A stretch of 64,000 nt of DNA, taken from contig NZ_JAPVBJ010000011.1 of NCBI RefSeq assembly GCF_026967985.1, positions 1-64,000 of the forward strand, given 5' to 3'. Both the position numbers and the translations under genes were made by a program. The notes beneath the pieces were generated by a model. It made no database searches. It was not told where the DNA came from and worked only from the letters and a program-made list of their open reading frames with translations. Source of the stretch: Modestobacter sp. VKM Ac-2984 (GTDB lineage: Bacteria > Actinomycetota > Actinomycetes > Mycobacteriales > Geodermatophilaceae). Positions 1 to 8,325 of the stretch are shown in pieces. Each line of letters opens with the position of its first letter. Within the stretch, counting starts at the first letter, position 1.

Positions 1-404
1 GCCGGTGACGCCCACGAGCACCCCGCCTCGGCGACGGGACGCCCCTTCGTACCGCAGGTGCAAGAGGTGTGTCGGACATGATCTTGCTTGTTCGGGGGTG
101 CCGCCTGATCGGGGTGACTGACCGATGGGTGTCCTTCGGGGTGAGCACTTTCAAGGGCGCCTGCTCATGTTGAGGCCGACGCGCGTATCGGTTCGGTGCC
201 GATCCGGGTCTCGTGCCCGGCAGCTGTTCTGGACCTGCGGTCGCCTGCGGGCTGCCTCGCTCCTATCGGGTTGGCGCCGCTACGGATTGCCGGCTTCACC
301 CCGGCGGCCGGTCACCGCCGGTCGCGCATAGGAGAGGTCGTCGGATCGCCTGGGCTGGGTGACGCAGCCAGGTGCTGCGGCGACCTTGCTGTCAGGCTGT
401 ACCG
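1..404. other. Window edge without a convincing gene
   Basis: I see no supported gene here. Short open frames exist on both strands, but they are arginine/proline-rich compositional frames with no recognisable domain and no good ribosome-binding site. The stretch leads into the small membrane-protein gene that follows and belongs to the accessory region on the left of the window. Confidence 0.5.
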
Positions 405-620
405 GTGAAGGCTGACCGGGGGCCAGGCTGGTCTCGTTCGCAGTGGATCATGTATGCGAGCTTTCTCGTTGTGGCGTTGGTCGGTGCGATCACGACCTGG
501 ACCATCAAGGGCGAGCCTGGTTGGGGCTTCCTTGGGATGGCCACGGTCATCTGCGTCGGGCTCGTAGTTCAAGCAGTCCTTTGGCTCCGACGGCGACACT
601 CGGCGCGGACCCGCAAATAA
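405..620 (+). CDS. Small two-helix membrane protein
   Basis: A 71-residue protein if the GTG at 405 is used. A short basic N-terminus rich in R, W and S is followed by two hydrophobic segments, roughly residues 12-27 and 34-54, and a basic tail ending in RRRHSARTRK. This suggests a hairpin membrane protein with both ends in the cytoplasm. An ATG at 372 in the same frame would add 11 unlikely residues. I do not recognise the family. It lies 77 bp upstream of the TIGR02391-like gene on the same strand and may be its membrane partner; that link is inference only. Confidence 0.5.
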   Translation: MKADRGPGWSRSQWIMYASFLVVALVGAITTWTIKGEPGWGFLGMATVICVGLVVQAVLWLRRRHSARTRK

Positions 621-697
621 CCTCCTTTATCAGCGGATTGGTTGTTGTGCGTTCGACGGGCCGGGATGTGTCGCCCGCCGCGGCTACGGTGCTGGCC

Positions 698-1513
698 GTG
701 GCAACTCCTAGACCGCCGTGGCCAGAAGGAGTCATCGACTCGCTGAGTGGGGTGCTAGCACAGACGAACTGGCCGGGGCTAAAGGGGCCAGAGATCGGCC
801 GCCTGCTCGAGGTGGTGAACATCGATGACCCGTGGCCGACAGCCACGAAGCACAAGCGGCTCGGAGCAGCGTTGGTGAACCGTCAGGTACTTGATCAGTC
901 GAGTCACCGACTGATCACCTTCATCGTGCAGGCGATGGCACCCTCGCGGTACATCAGCGATCCCGACCGCTTTGCCGCCCTGCAGGCCGGCGTCAACGAG
1001 GTCCTCTCGATGGTGGGGTTGCGGATCAACGACCGCGGCCAGATGGCCAGGGCGACGCAGTCGCGCACCCTGGATGAGGTCGCCCAGCTCACTGGTCGCC
1101 TGCGCGGTGAGCTCACGCGTCGCGGCGTACACACGGAAGTGCTCCGCTATTGCGAGCATGAGCTTTTAAGGCGCTCGACCTTTCATGCCGTCTTCGAAGC
1201 CGCCAAGGGGTTGTCTGAGCGACTGCGTCAGATGAGCGGAAGCACGCTCGACGGCGCAGACCTAGTGAACTATTGCTTTACCAAGCAGGCGCCAGTCATA
1301 TGTATCAACAACAACGCGACGCGGAGCGAGGTTAGCGAACAGGTCGGCTTTGCCAACCTGTTGCGCGGTATCGTCGGTACCTTCAGAAATCCGACCGCCC
1401 ACACTCCTCGTACCGAGTGGTTGGTGAGCGAACCCGACGCGCTCGACTTCTTTGCGATGCTTTCCTATATGCACCGTCGCCTCGATGGCGCTGCGGTTTC
1501 CAGGCGGATTTGA
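698..1513 (+). CDS. TIGR02391 (Ymh-type) family protein with HEPN-like Rx4H motif
   Basis: The body of this protein fits the TIGR02391 / Hypo_Ymh family. Signs are an N-terminal segment beginning PPWPEGVIDSL, then GLKGPEIGRLL, a central FHAVFEAAKGLSERLR, and a C-terminal GFANLLRGIVGTFRNPTAH followed by HRRLDGA. The RNPTAH stretch is an Rx4H motif like that of HEPN ribonucleases; that this family has RNase activity is inferred, not shown. Start choice is uncertain: GTG at 698 matches where similarity begins, GTGs at 668 and 689 are alternatives, and extending to 443 would overlap the small membrane gene. The next gene begins on its stop codon, so the two are probably translated together. Confidence 0.75.
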   Translation: MATPRPPWPEGVIDSLSGVLAQTNWPGLKGPEIGRLLEVVNIDDPWPTATKHKRLGAALVNRQVLDQSSHRLITFIVQAMAPSRYISDPDRFAALQAGVNEVLSMVGLRINDRGQMARATQSRTLDEVAQLTGRLRGELTRRGVHTEVLRYCEHELLRRSTFHAVFEAAKGLSERLRQMSGSTLDGADLVNYCFTKQAPVICINNNATRSEVSEQVGFANLLRGIVGTFRNPTAHTPRTEWLVSEPDALDFFAMLSYMHRRLDGAAVSRRI

Positions 1514-2574
1514 TGGAGTTGCGAGAATCATGCCCATGTCCAGCCCCTGATCCCCGAAGGTTGAGCGCCTCGGCTCAAGCCACTGATTTGGGTGGGGCCG
1601 AAAAAATCGTCGTCCCTCATGCCCCAGCGCCCGTGGCGAAGCACATGCTCGCGGCAGCTCGTCGACAGGCGGCAAGTGGTCTTCGAGCGCGTAGCGAGGG
1701 TGAGCACGATGATGCCGCGCTTCACCTCGGCACGATGATCGAGTTACTGGCAAAGTCCTATTTGGTGCCCCTCAATCCAGCGCTGATCGCTGAGGAGAAG
1801 AGCGACATCGCGAACATCGTCCGAGTGACGGGGCACAGTCATCGGTTGATTAAGTTGGAGCCGATGAGGACAGTCGGAGTCGAGGCGGCCCTCGTCAGGA
1901 TTGGTCTGCTGCATCAGACCAACGGGCAACTGCGCCAGCTCGTGGACCTACTGCGTCCCGTTGGCCAGGCCCGGAACGGCGCAGCACACGTCGGGCGGGT
2001 CGGAGTCGACCCCGATGTGGTCGCCCAAGCCGCCTTGCGTGGCGCTAAACTGCTGCTTCCGCTAGTAGGAGACAACCTTGAAGTGTTCTTCGGCGACTAC
2101 GCGGACGCGGCCGCCGTACTCCTGGACGAGCGCGCTACGGTGCTCCACCGGGCGCTCGAGCTCCGCGCTGGGCGCGGGAGCGAGAACTTTGAAAAGCGCT
2201 TTGGGCGAGTACCGCTGGACGCCGATCAAGGGCTGGCCTACGGACTCATCAACGTGCCGGCACTCGTCGACGATAGGCATCGGCTTTGGAACTGCCCGGC
2301 CTGTCTTCAGCAGGGTCTTCTCAGCGGCGACGTGCAGGTTGACGTCGACCATGAGGTGGCTTCAGAGGACGGCGTTCAGTACAGCTACGTTGTCGGCGCA
2401 CAGGTCATTTTCTTCGCGCGGCGTTTCAGTTGCCCCTACTGTGACATGTCGCTCGTCGGACCGGAGGAGCTCGACTGGGGGCTCATGCCACTAACCGAAA
2501 CCATTCGAGAGGCGACCGAACTAGACTTCGAGAGTTACGCCGACGCGATCGTTGAAAGCATGGACTTCGGCTGA
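1513..2574 (+). CDS. HEPN-like protein with C-terminal zinc-ribbon-like CxxC pairs
   Basis: A 353-residue protein of unrecognised family. The ATG at 1513 overlaps the upstream TGA (TGATG), which decides the start and implies coupling. A helical region (about residues 45-190) carries GTMIELLAKSYL and then ARNGAAHVGR, an Rx4H motif in the setting typical of HEPN domains. The C-terminal third has two CxxC pairs, NCPAC near residue 260 and CPYC near residue 315, suggesting a zinc ribbon. Both this protein and its coupled neighbour therefore show RNxxAH. Known: many HEPN proteins are RNases in toxin-antitoxin and phage-defence loci. Inferred: this pair may be such a system. It could also be an uncharacterised housekeeping pair. 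Confidence 0.6.
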   Translation: MELRESCPCPAPDPRRLSASAQATDLGGAEKIVVPHAPAPVAKHMLAAARRQAASGLRARSEGEHDDAALHLGTMIELLAKSYLVPLNPALIAEEKSDIANIVRVTGHSHRLIKLEPMRTVGVEAALVRIGLLHQTNGQLRQLVDLLRPVGQARNGAAHVGRVGVDPDVVAQAALRGAKLLLPLVGDNLEVFFGDYADAAAVLLDERATVLHRALELRAGRGSENFEKRFGRVPLDADQGLAYGLINVPALVDDRHRLWNCPACLQQGLLSGDVQVDVDHEVASEDGVQYSYVVGAQVIFFARRFSCPYCDMSLVGPEELDWGLMPLTETIREATELDFESYADAIVESMDFG

Positions 2575-2648
2575 TGTGTTGCGCAGGGACAATAAGTCGT
2601 CCGGCCCTAAGTTAGAGGACGTGCGCATTCGTTGGACGTGACCGCGTC

Positions 2649-2680
2649 GACCCATAGGAAACGTCCTTTATCTGTGGGTC
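2649..2680. terminator. Possible hairpin downstream of the HEPN-like pair
   Basis: GACCCA and TGGGTC form an outer 6-bp stem, with an inner AGGA/TCCT stem closing an AACG loop. It lies 75 bp after the stop codon of the HEPN-like gene and has no long T-tract. Terminator function is a guess from position. Confidence 0.3.
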
Positions 2681-2856
2681 TGAGGTGCATCCGACTGAGT
2701 GCGGGGCTGGTCAGACAATCTTGACAGGGGCACCCGTGCGCTAGCAGCGCACCGACTAGGTGAAATGATGCGTCTTCTTAAGGCAAAGAACAGAGCGCAT
2801 CTTGTCGCCGTGGCGCTCACCCGCGTACGATCATCGCCCACTGACCGAGGGATCTC

Positions 2857-3045
2857 GTGAGAACTTCCAAGAACCGTCTCGTCCGCGTATCGGTCTACCT
2901 GTTCGCCGGTCTGGCCGCCGCCTTATATTCGATGCTTGCCGAGTCGCCGAGGCTTTGGGTAATGATTCTTGTTGCTGGCGTCGCGACTATTATCGGAGAG
3001 TCTGCGGTGTCGTGGTGGGAATCTCGAAAACTGGGTCAGGAATAA
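2857..3045 (+). CDS. Small two-helix membrane protein
   Basis: A 62-residue protein starting at GTG with a plausible GAGGGA ribosome-binding site six bases upstream. A basic N-terminus (RTSKNRLVR) is followed by two hydrophobic stretches, about residues 10-25 and 32-48, and a charged tail ending ESRKLGQE. No family is recognised. The codons are less G/C-biased at third positions than in the core genes of this window, in line with its place in the accessory region. It stands alone on its strand between the HEPN-like pair and a frameshifted gene. Confidence 0.5.
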   Translation: MRTSKNRLVRVSVYLFAGLAAALYSMLAESPRLWVMILVAGVATIIGESAVSWWESRKLGQE

Positions 3046-3389
3046 CCACTCCTGGACCAGAACCCCGACTCTCAAGAGGCCGGGCTGCGTGCCGCCGGCG
3101 CGGTGCGCGTGTTCGTCGACCACGGCGAGTCGAGCCGCGTCGCCGACCGGCCGCAACGGAGCGCGAACGAGCAGCGATTCTCCAAGCCTTGTCAGCCGTC
3201 GCCGACTGCGTCGGCATGACCGGCCCGCAAAGGTCGTGAGGTGACGGATTCGGGCCGTTGATTTCGGGCATGGGTTCTGGGCCGGTTGACTAGTCGGCCG
3301 ACCTGCACGAACGTCCCGTGGTTGTGTCGAGGTTGAGGGCGGCTCAAGAACGGGCGGTTCTGGGCCGGGGACTGTCATAGCCTGCGCAG
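3046..3389. other. Gene-poor spacer
   Basis: About 340 bp with no gene I can support. All open frames are short, arginine-rich and lack ribosome-binding sites. The stretch separates the small membrane protein gene from the frameshifted gene and may be debris of an older insertion. Confidence 0.4.
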
Positions 3390-3652
3390 ATGGAGCGCGA
3401 GGATGGCCTTGGCGGTGCAGAGCGGCAGCGGTTGGTACGCCTCGCCCTGGCTGACTGGCCCGAGGCTGCCGAGGCCCGTGTCGACTCCGTCCTCGTGTCG
3501 AAGAGTCGGGCGGTCGTGAACCTGCTCGTCAACGCCGACTACGAGTACTGCATCTACTTCATGCGAGATCGGGATGGGCATGGGAGGAAGCCGGGTCCTC
3601 CAGCGGTCATGCGGACCACGCCTACCTGGACGCTCAAGACCAGGAGGCTTGA
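3390..3652 (+). pseudogene. Small hypothetical gene broken by a frameshift
   Basis: The ATG at 3390 opens a frame whose first 60 or so residues read like a real soluble protein (RLVRLALADWPEAAEARVDS, then YEYCIYFMRDRDG). At about 3577-3583 the frame turns into low-quality sequence. In the next frame, however, codons rich in G/C at position three continue from WEEAG to AYLDAQDQEA and stop at 3650-3652. A one-base change near 3580 explains both observations. The downstream ISL3 remnant lies about 160 bp away. The family is unknown, and a sequencing error cannot be excluded. Confidence 0.45.
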
Positions 3653-3813
3653 GCGAGTGAGCTGGATGGCCCACGCCCTTGAGGCACCGCTTGCACCAAC
3701 GGCACTCTCCCCGTTGATCTTTCGCCGCTGCCGATAGCGCCCGTTACGTCAGGACAGGATGCCAGGTCGGTCCCTACTGGCTCCGCTGGGAGCTAGATCT
3801 CAGCGCCCGACGA

Positions 3814-4961
3814 TTGGCTGGTCCGGTGCACCGTGTTGCTAACTCGAGGCGACGGCAGCGGCTGCGGGACCTGCCGGTGGCCGGGCCGGTGGAGCTGGTG
3901 TGGGTCAAGCGCCGATGGTTCTGCGACGAGACCCGCTGCCCGCGGAAGACGTTCAGCGAGGTCACCGCCAGGTGCCGGCCTACGCCCGCTCGACCGCCCG
4001 GTTGTGTCAAGCGCTGGTCGCCGCGATGGCCGGTCTCCGGCCCGGCGGCCAGCGAGGTCGCCCGCGCACAACGGGTCTCGTGGTGGCTGGCGCAGTCGAT
4101 GCTCACCGCCGCCGCTGACCTGCTCACCGACCCCGACGACGTGCTCGTGCGTCGGCTCGGGGTCGATGAGCACCGCTACCGGTCGGTGCGGTCTTACCGC
4201 GAGCCCGACGGGGCCTGCTGCCGCTACGAACCGTCGATGACCACCTTGGTCGACACCAGCACCGGCCGCCTCCTGGGCGTGGTCGACGGCCAGGACTCCG
4301 CCGGCGTCGGGACCTGGTTGGCCGCGCGCAGTCAGGCCTGGCGCGATCCCGTGGAGGTGGTCGCGATCGACCCTTCGACGGCGTTCCGCAAGGCGCTACG
4401 TGAGGACCTGCCGGCAGCGGCGGTCAGCGTGGACGCCTTCCACCTGGTCAAGCTGGCCAACGACATGGTCACCGCCGTCCGCCAGCGGGTGATCCGTGAA
4501 GCCAAGGGGCGCCGCGGACGCTCGAGCACCCGGCACTGGGTCAACCGGCGGCTGCTGCTGCTGCGCGCCGACAACACCTCAGCCCCCGGGCGCTTGCCCG
4601 GCTCAAGGCCACCCTCCGCGCCGACGACCCCACCGATGAGATCGGCGCCGCCTGGGGCATCAAGGAACAACTTCGCGGGCTGCTGACCAGCCGTTCCCTC
4701 GCCGACGCCCACGAAGCGAAGATGCGTCTCGGCGTCTCGGTGCTCGCCGCGGACATGCCCGAGACCTACCGCCTCTGGACCACCATCACCGCCTGGTGGG
4801 AGGAGATCGAGGTCCTCGCCGTCACCGGCGTCACCAACGCCCGCACCGAGGCCGCGAACACCAGCATCAAGCAGATCGAGCGCACCGGCCGCGGCTACCG
4901 CAACCCGGCCAACTACCGCACTCGAGTCCCGCTCGCCAGCGCCGCCCAGACGACAGCGTGA
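3814..4961 (+). pseudogene. ISL3-family transposase, frameshifted and 5'-truncated
   Basis: Recognisable ISL3 pieces appear in order but in different frames. They are an N-terminal LRDLPVAGPVELVWVKRRWF segment with a cysteine pair, then PAYARSTARLCQALVAAMAG in a second frame (about 3973-4040), then the DDE core GVDEHRYRS...TTLVDTSTGRLLGVVDG with VVAIDPSTAF. Near 4580 the frame shifts again and continues through DEIGAAWGIKEQLRGLL to the C-terminal GVTNARTEAANTSIKQIER. At least three frameshifts are therefore needed to read the full protein. The initial residues upstream of the LRDLPV block are missing. No intact copy is present in this window. Confidence 0.8.
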
Positions 4962-4984
4962 ACACCCTTCTCAACTGGACCTTT

Positions 4985-5006
4985 CACCGAGAACCGCGAA
5001 GAGCCC
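4985..5006. repeat. Candidate right terminal repeat of the ISL3 remnant
   Basis: The sequence CACCGAGAACCGCGAAGAG, continuing to 5006, follows the transposase stop and marks where IS-like sequence gives way to the AT-richer immunity gene. It resembles the reversed GGCTCTTCGCGGTT-type ends of actinobacterial ISL3 elements (from memory). No inverted partner was found near 3,700-3,800. Confidence 0.45.
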
Positions 5007-5038
5007 GATTAGTCGCTAACTCGGCCCGGCGTGCTGCG

Positions 5039-5458
5039 TTAGTGTTTATATCGCGAGCCCCCCAGTAGATTCTTCCAATCTTCGACGACAGTCCGCCTCA
5101 GAGTGATACTCGACCGGACTCCCTGAACCTCAATTCCAGGGAATCTCCACCTACCAAAATAGGTCACCTTAGGCGGCTTGGTGAGGTACAAGACTGCTAA
5201 ATCGACTAAATCTTGCAGTGCCGATTCGACCTGACCGTCCGAAGCCTCGTCGTTAAATGAGAGGTTGGCGTATCCACCGTCCACGCCCAAGCGGATCCAA
5301 TTATCTCCAGAAGTGGATACCCAACACCACCGTTCGGGATTCGATTGCACCGACAGGTGCATTCCTGCCATGTCGTCGGTTATCCTCACCTCCGAAATAA
5401 TATTGGGCGTGGGGGGCTGAATTCGTCGCAGGATCGCCCCTGCACTGGCCGGTGTCAT
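5039..5458 (-). CDS. Candidate immunity protein of the adjacent RHS toxin
   Basis: A 139-residue acidic protein with no recognised domain. Its ATG at 5458 overlaps the toxin stop codon as ATGA, so it is translated right after the toxin, the usual place and geometry for a polymorphic-toxin immunity gene. The text includes NPERWCWVSTSGDNWIRLGV, LDLAVLYLTKPPKV and a C-terminal RTVVEDWKNLLGG. There is no signal peptide or membrane segment, fitting cytoplasmic neutralisation. The gene is clearly AT-richer than the host DNA, suggesting recent transfer of the cassette. A longer start at 5575 would lie inside the toxin gene and is rejected. Function is inferred from context. Confidence 0.65.
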   Translation of the reverse strand: MTPASAGAILRRIQPPTPNIISEVRITDDMAGMHLSVQSNPERWCWVSTSGDNWIRLGVDGGYANLSFNDEASDGQVESALQDLVDLAVLYLTKPPKVTYFGRWRFPGIEVQGVRSSITLRRTVVEDWKNLLGGSRYKH

Positions 5459-6804
5459 TGAGGTACCCAGTCTCCGTAATACCACACGGTGCGCGGCTTG
5501 GAGCCTCGGAACGAGGTTACAGCTCCGCGGGAGCGCTCCAAGTGTACGTGAAAAGGTTGCAGTCTCTGTCGCCAAGCGGGCATTTGCTTCCAGTACTTTT
5601 CGGCCCCGCCCGCCGATATGCGAAATGCTCCATCCTTTCCCTTGTTTCCCATTCTCAGGACACTGTTATTCTTGACCTTATTCTTGGCCTTTGGAACCAC
5701 ATTATAACCAGCTCGCTTGCTATTGATCCACTTCACTGCAGCACGGACACCTTTAGCACAAAAAGCCCGACACAAGTACGCCGCTACACACCACGGGCAA
5801 CGACCGTCGATGTCGGTCACGTTAATCGGGTCTGCATTGACGTACTCGTAGTCGTTGGCGCTGCCGCCGTGGACGGGGTCGACGGTGAGGAAGCGGCCGA
5901 GGGCGGGGGCGTAGAGGCGGACGCCCATGAGGGTGAGGCCACCGGGGATGCTGGCGTCGCGCTGGTGGGTGCCGAGCCAGCTGTAGCGGGGTGCGGTGGT
6001 GCCGGCGGCGGGTTGGGTGCGGGATTCGCCGTATTCGGTGGTCTCGGTGACCTTCATGTCGTTGGGTGTGGCGGCGGTGAGGGGCATGGTGGCGGCGATG
6101 TCGCCGTGCAGGTTGGCCAGCTGCATGGTCACGACCGGGCTCTGGGTGCCGGCGAGGGTGACGACGGCGGCGAGGCCACCGAATGAGGCGATGTTGCGGG
6201 TGTAGCTGTTGTCGGTTTCCTTGACGACGTCGGGGTTGTCATCGTCGCCGGAGTAGTAGCTGACGGCGGGATTGGAGCCGCCGGTGTCGGTGCGGATGGT
6301 GCGGCGGGCCGCGGCGTCGAGGCCGAAGGTGGTGGTCTTGGTGCCTTGGGTCATCTTGGCGACGAGGTCGTCGACGTAGTAGTCGATGGTGACGTCACCG
6401 CCCTGGTCGGTGGTGTCGGTGGAGGCCAGGACGCGGGTTCGTCCGAGGGTGTCGTAGCGCAGGCCCGTGCGGGCGCCGGTGGGTTGGAGCCGGTCTGCGG
6501 TGTCGTAGCTGTAGGTGTCGGCGGCGGGGACGCTGGTGGGGCAGGTGCCGGCTGGTGCGCCTGCGGTGGCGGTCTGGGTGAGGCCGGTGCGGTTGCTGTT
6601 GGCGTCGAAGGTGTACCGGCGGGTGCAGGACGGCCCGGTGGGCAGTCCGTTGGCCCCGAGCTGGGTGGTGTCGGTGACGGTGGCGAGCCGGCCGATGTTG
6701 TCGTAGCCGTAGCGGTTGGTGCGGTCGGTTCCGTTGGCGGTGGCCAGTCGGTAGGAGTCGACCTGGTCGAAGCCGGTGATGGTGGCGGTGGAGCGCAGCC
6801 ACTC
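5455..6804 (-). pseudogene. RHS-repeat polymorphic toxin, C-terminal cassette, 5'-truncated
   Basis: The frame encodes the last RHS/YD repeats (YDNIGRLATVTD, YDTLGRTRVL) and the RHS-associated core GLTLMGVRLYAPALGRFL...DPINVTDIDG near residue 365 of the open frame. A variable C-terminal domain of about 115 residues follows. That domain begins with a cysteine cluster (CPWCVAAYLCRAFC) and contains GAFRISAGGAEKYWKQ, HVHLERSRG and a terminal VWYYGDWVPQ. RHS proteins normally exceed 1,500 residues; here sequence similarity stops near 6,800, where a plus-strand gene fragment begins, so the export and shell portions are gone. The domain boundary also marks a drop in G+C. The toxin domain is not one I can name, though conserved H/R/K residues hint at a nuclease. 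Confidence 0.75.
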
Positions 6805-6824
6805 GAGCAGCGGACGCCACCAGC

Positions 6825-7331
6825 GAGGCCGACTCCGCCACTGCCGAGGCGGAGTCGGAGGCAGAAGCAGCGCAGGCGCTGGCCGAAGCCCAGGCCCAGG
6901 TCGCGACATTCGGGGAGGCGGAGTTGACCCGTGGCCGAACCGATCTCGCCGCGGACGCGGCGCACTCCCAGGCCTTCGGGCAAGTCATGCACGACTGCTT
7001 GTCAGCGGCAGGCATCGACAGCACCGTGCTGGGCGAAGGCCTCAGCGTGTCACCCGAGGACCAAGCGGCGACCGACGCCGCCTTCGCGGCCTGCCAGCAG
7101 CAGACTGGCTACCCCGCCGACAGCCGGCTCAGTGACGACGCCTACCGGGCCTTGTACGCCGACTATGTCGCCGTCCATCAGTGTCTGGTCGCCAACGACT
7201 ACAACCCGACGGCTCCGGCGAGCGCTGACGCCTTCATCACCAGCGGCGGTAGGGCCTGGCTGCCCTATGACGGCCTATCGGCACGAGTCATCCAAACGTC
7301 GCAGTCCGTCTGCCCTCTCCCCACGTACTGA
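6825..7331 (+). pseudogene. 5'-truncated secreted-type protein with coiled coil and four cysteines
   Basis: The frame is open from 6780 but has no ATG or GTG at its beginning, so the gene appears to have lost its 5' end, or it starts at the TTG at 6924. It starts with an Ala/Glu-rich coiled coil (AEAAQALAEAQAQ), then MHDCLSAAGI, FAACQQQTGYP, YVAVHQCLVANDY and QTSQSVCPLPTY. Four cysteines spread over 110 residues suggest two disulfides and an extracellular protein. The break coincides with the truncated 5' end of the oppositely oriented RHS gene, so one rearrangement may have cut both. The family is not recognised. Confidence 0.5.
6830..6857. repeat. 10-bp perfect palindrome at a gene-fragment junction
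   Basis: CGACTCCGCC at 6830-6839 and GGCGGAGTCG at 6848-6857 pair perfectly around an 8-base loop. It lies within the coding sequence of the Ala/Glu coiled coil, so amino-acid bias could produce it, but it is also exactly where two truncated genes meet. Confidence 0.5.
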
Positions 7332-8325
7332 CGGATGGGAGAGGGGGGACCACTCCAGCAGTCCCTCGGGGCGCCCCGTCGTCAGGCTGGTTCCGATAGG
7401 GGCGTTCTGTCGGCTCGCTTCAACGTGCTGTCCATAGCGCGAGGACCAGTCCTGGGTCGCATCAGACGCCGAGTTGCTTGTCGCCGTGCCGTCGCTGGCT
7501 GGCATCGGGCTCCTGATGTCTCCCGACGGACGACGGCGCTCGGACGAGGAGGCCAGTCGTGGCGCTAGCTCAGCCCGTCTGGCCGAGTGGTGAGCGGCGC
7601 ATTGAGGTTCGAAGAAGTGGTGCTCAGTCCGCAGCCAGTCCGCAAGAAGTCCGCAAAGCGGTCGATCTCACTCAGCAGGCCCCAACGTCACCAAATGGCA
7701 AAGTGCCAGCTCAGGGGCTTGTCCCGTTGATCATCGTCGACGTCCGAACATCCCGTCGACGTTCCGCTTCAACGTCTAGGCGCCGGCCGGTGCTCGGCTC
7801 TGAGCGAGGCAAATAGCCCCTTCTTACCTCGCTGTTCGTGTTGAGAGTGTTGAGATGCCGTGTGCCTCGACATGCCCGCGGATGCCACTGCTCACAGGGA
7901 TCGCGTGTCATTTCAGTCTGCAAGGTGTTTGGTACCGGCACGCCCTGCTCTTGCTCCCTCAGCGCCAGGAGTAGGGAACACACGTTGGTCAAGCCGCCGA
8001 TCAACTTCAGGTAGGCCGTTGCGTCGTCGGTCCCTGACTCGGCCACGCAAACTGGCCGCCACGGCCGGCCCGAGCTTGGGGCCGTCTCCACCGTCCTGCA
8101 TGGCGGTCAGGATTGCGATGGCTCATGGAACGCCGCTCAATCTCTCACTCATGGCAGGACGCTATGAGGGCGCGGACGTTGGCGCTGCCTGAGCGCGCCA
8201 CCTGGCCAGGGTCACGCGGCGCTGGGTCGGGTCGAGTCCACTGGCATGGAGTGTGTCCCACCGGCCGAGCACGGACACAGCCATCACCGGTCCCACACCG
8301 GGATCCCGTCCGCGGTACCGACCCG
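7332..8325. other. About 1 kb without a convincing gene
   Basis: No intact gene is evident. On the minus strand, 7711-8100 shows two patches with gene-like codon use in different frames: MQDGGDGPKLGPAVAASLRG near 8100-8040, then DDATAYLKLIGGLTNVCSLL near 8020-7960. This could be a frameshifted relic of a small gene. Short cloverleaf-like words near 7,560-7,620 do not make a tRNA. The remainder looks like decayed intergenic DNA. Confidence 0.4.

Larger units (their letters stand above)
3814..5006 (+). mobile_element. Remnant of an ISL3-family insertion sequence
   Basis: The element contains a degraded ISL3-type transposase and ends in a sequence (4985-5006) that looks like the terminal repeat of actinobacterial ISL3 elements. 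I could not find the matching left repeat, and the coding region lacks its N-terminal zinc-finger start, so the left end appears deleted. Several frameshifts make it immobile. It lies directly beside the toxin-immunity cassette. Confidence 0.7.

Noticed and set aside
2802-3239. 145-codon plus-strand frame overlapping the small membrane protein
   Set aside because: It is an arginine-rich shadow frame with no ribosome-binding site; the overlapping 62-residue frame has membrane helices and a good site.
7555-7630. tRNA-like words (GGCGCTAGCTCAG, GAGGTTCGAAG)
   Set aside because: The pieces do not fold into an acceptor stem or anticodon arm and the spacing is wrong. At best it is a decayed relic.
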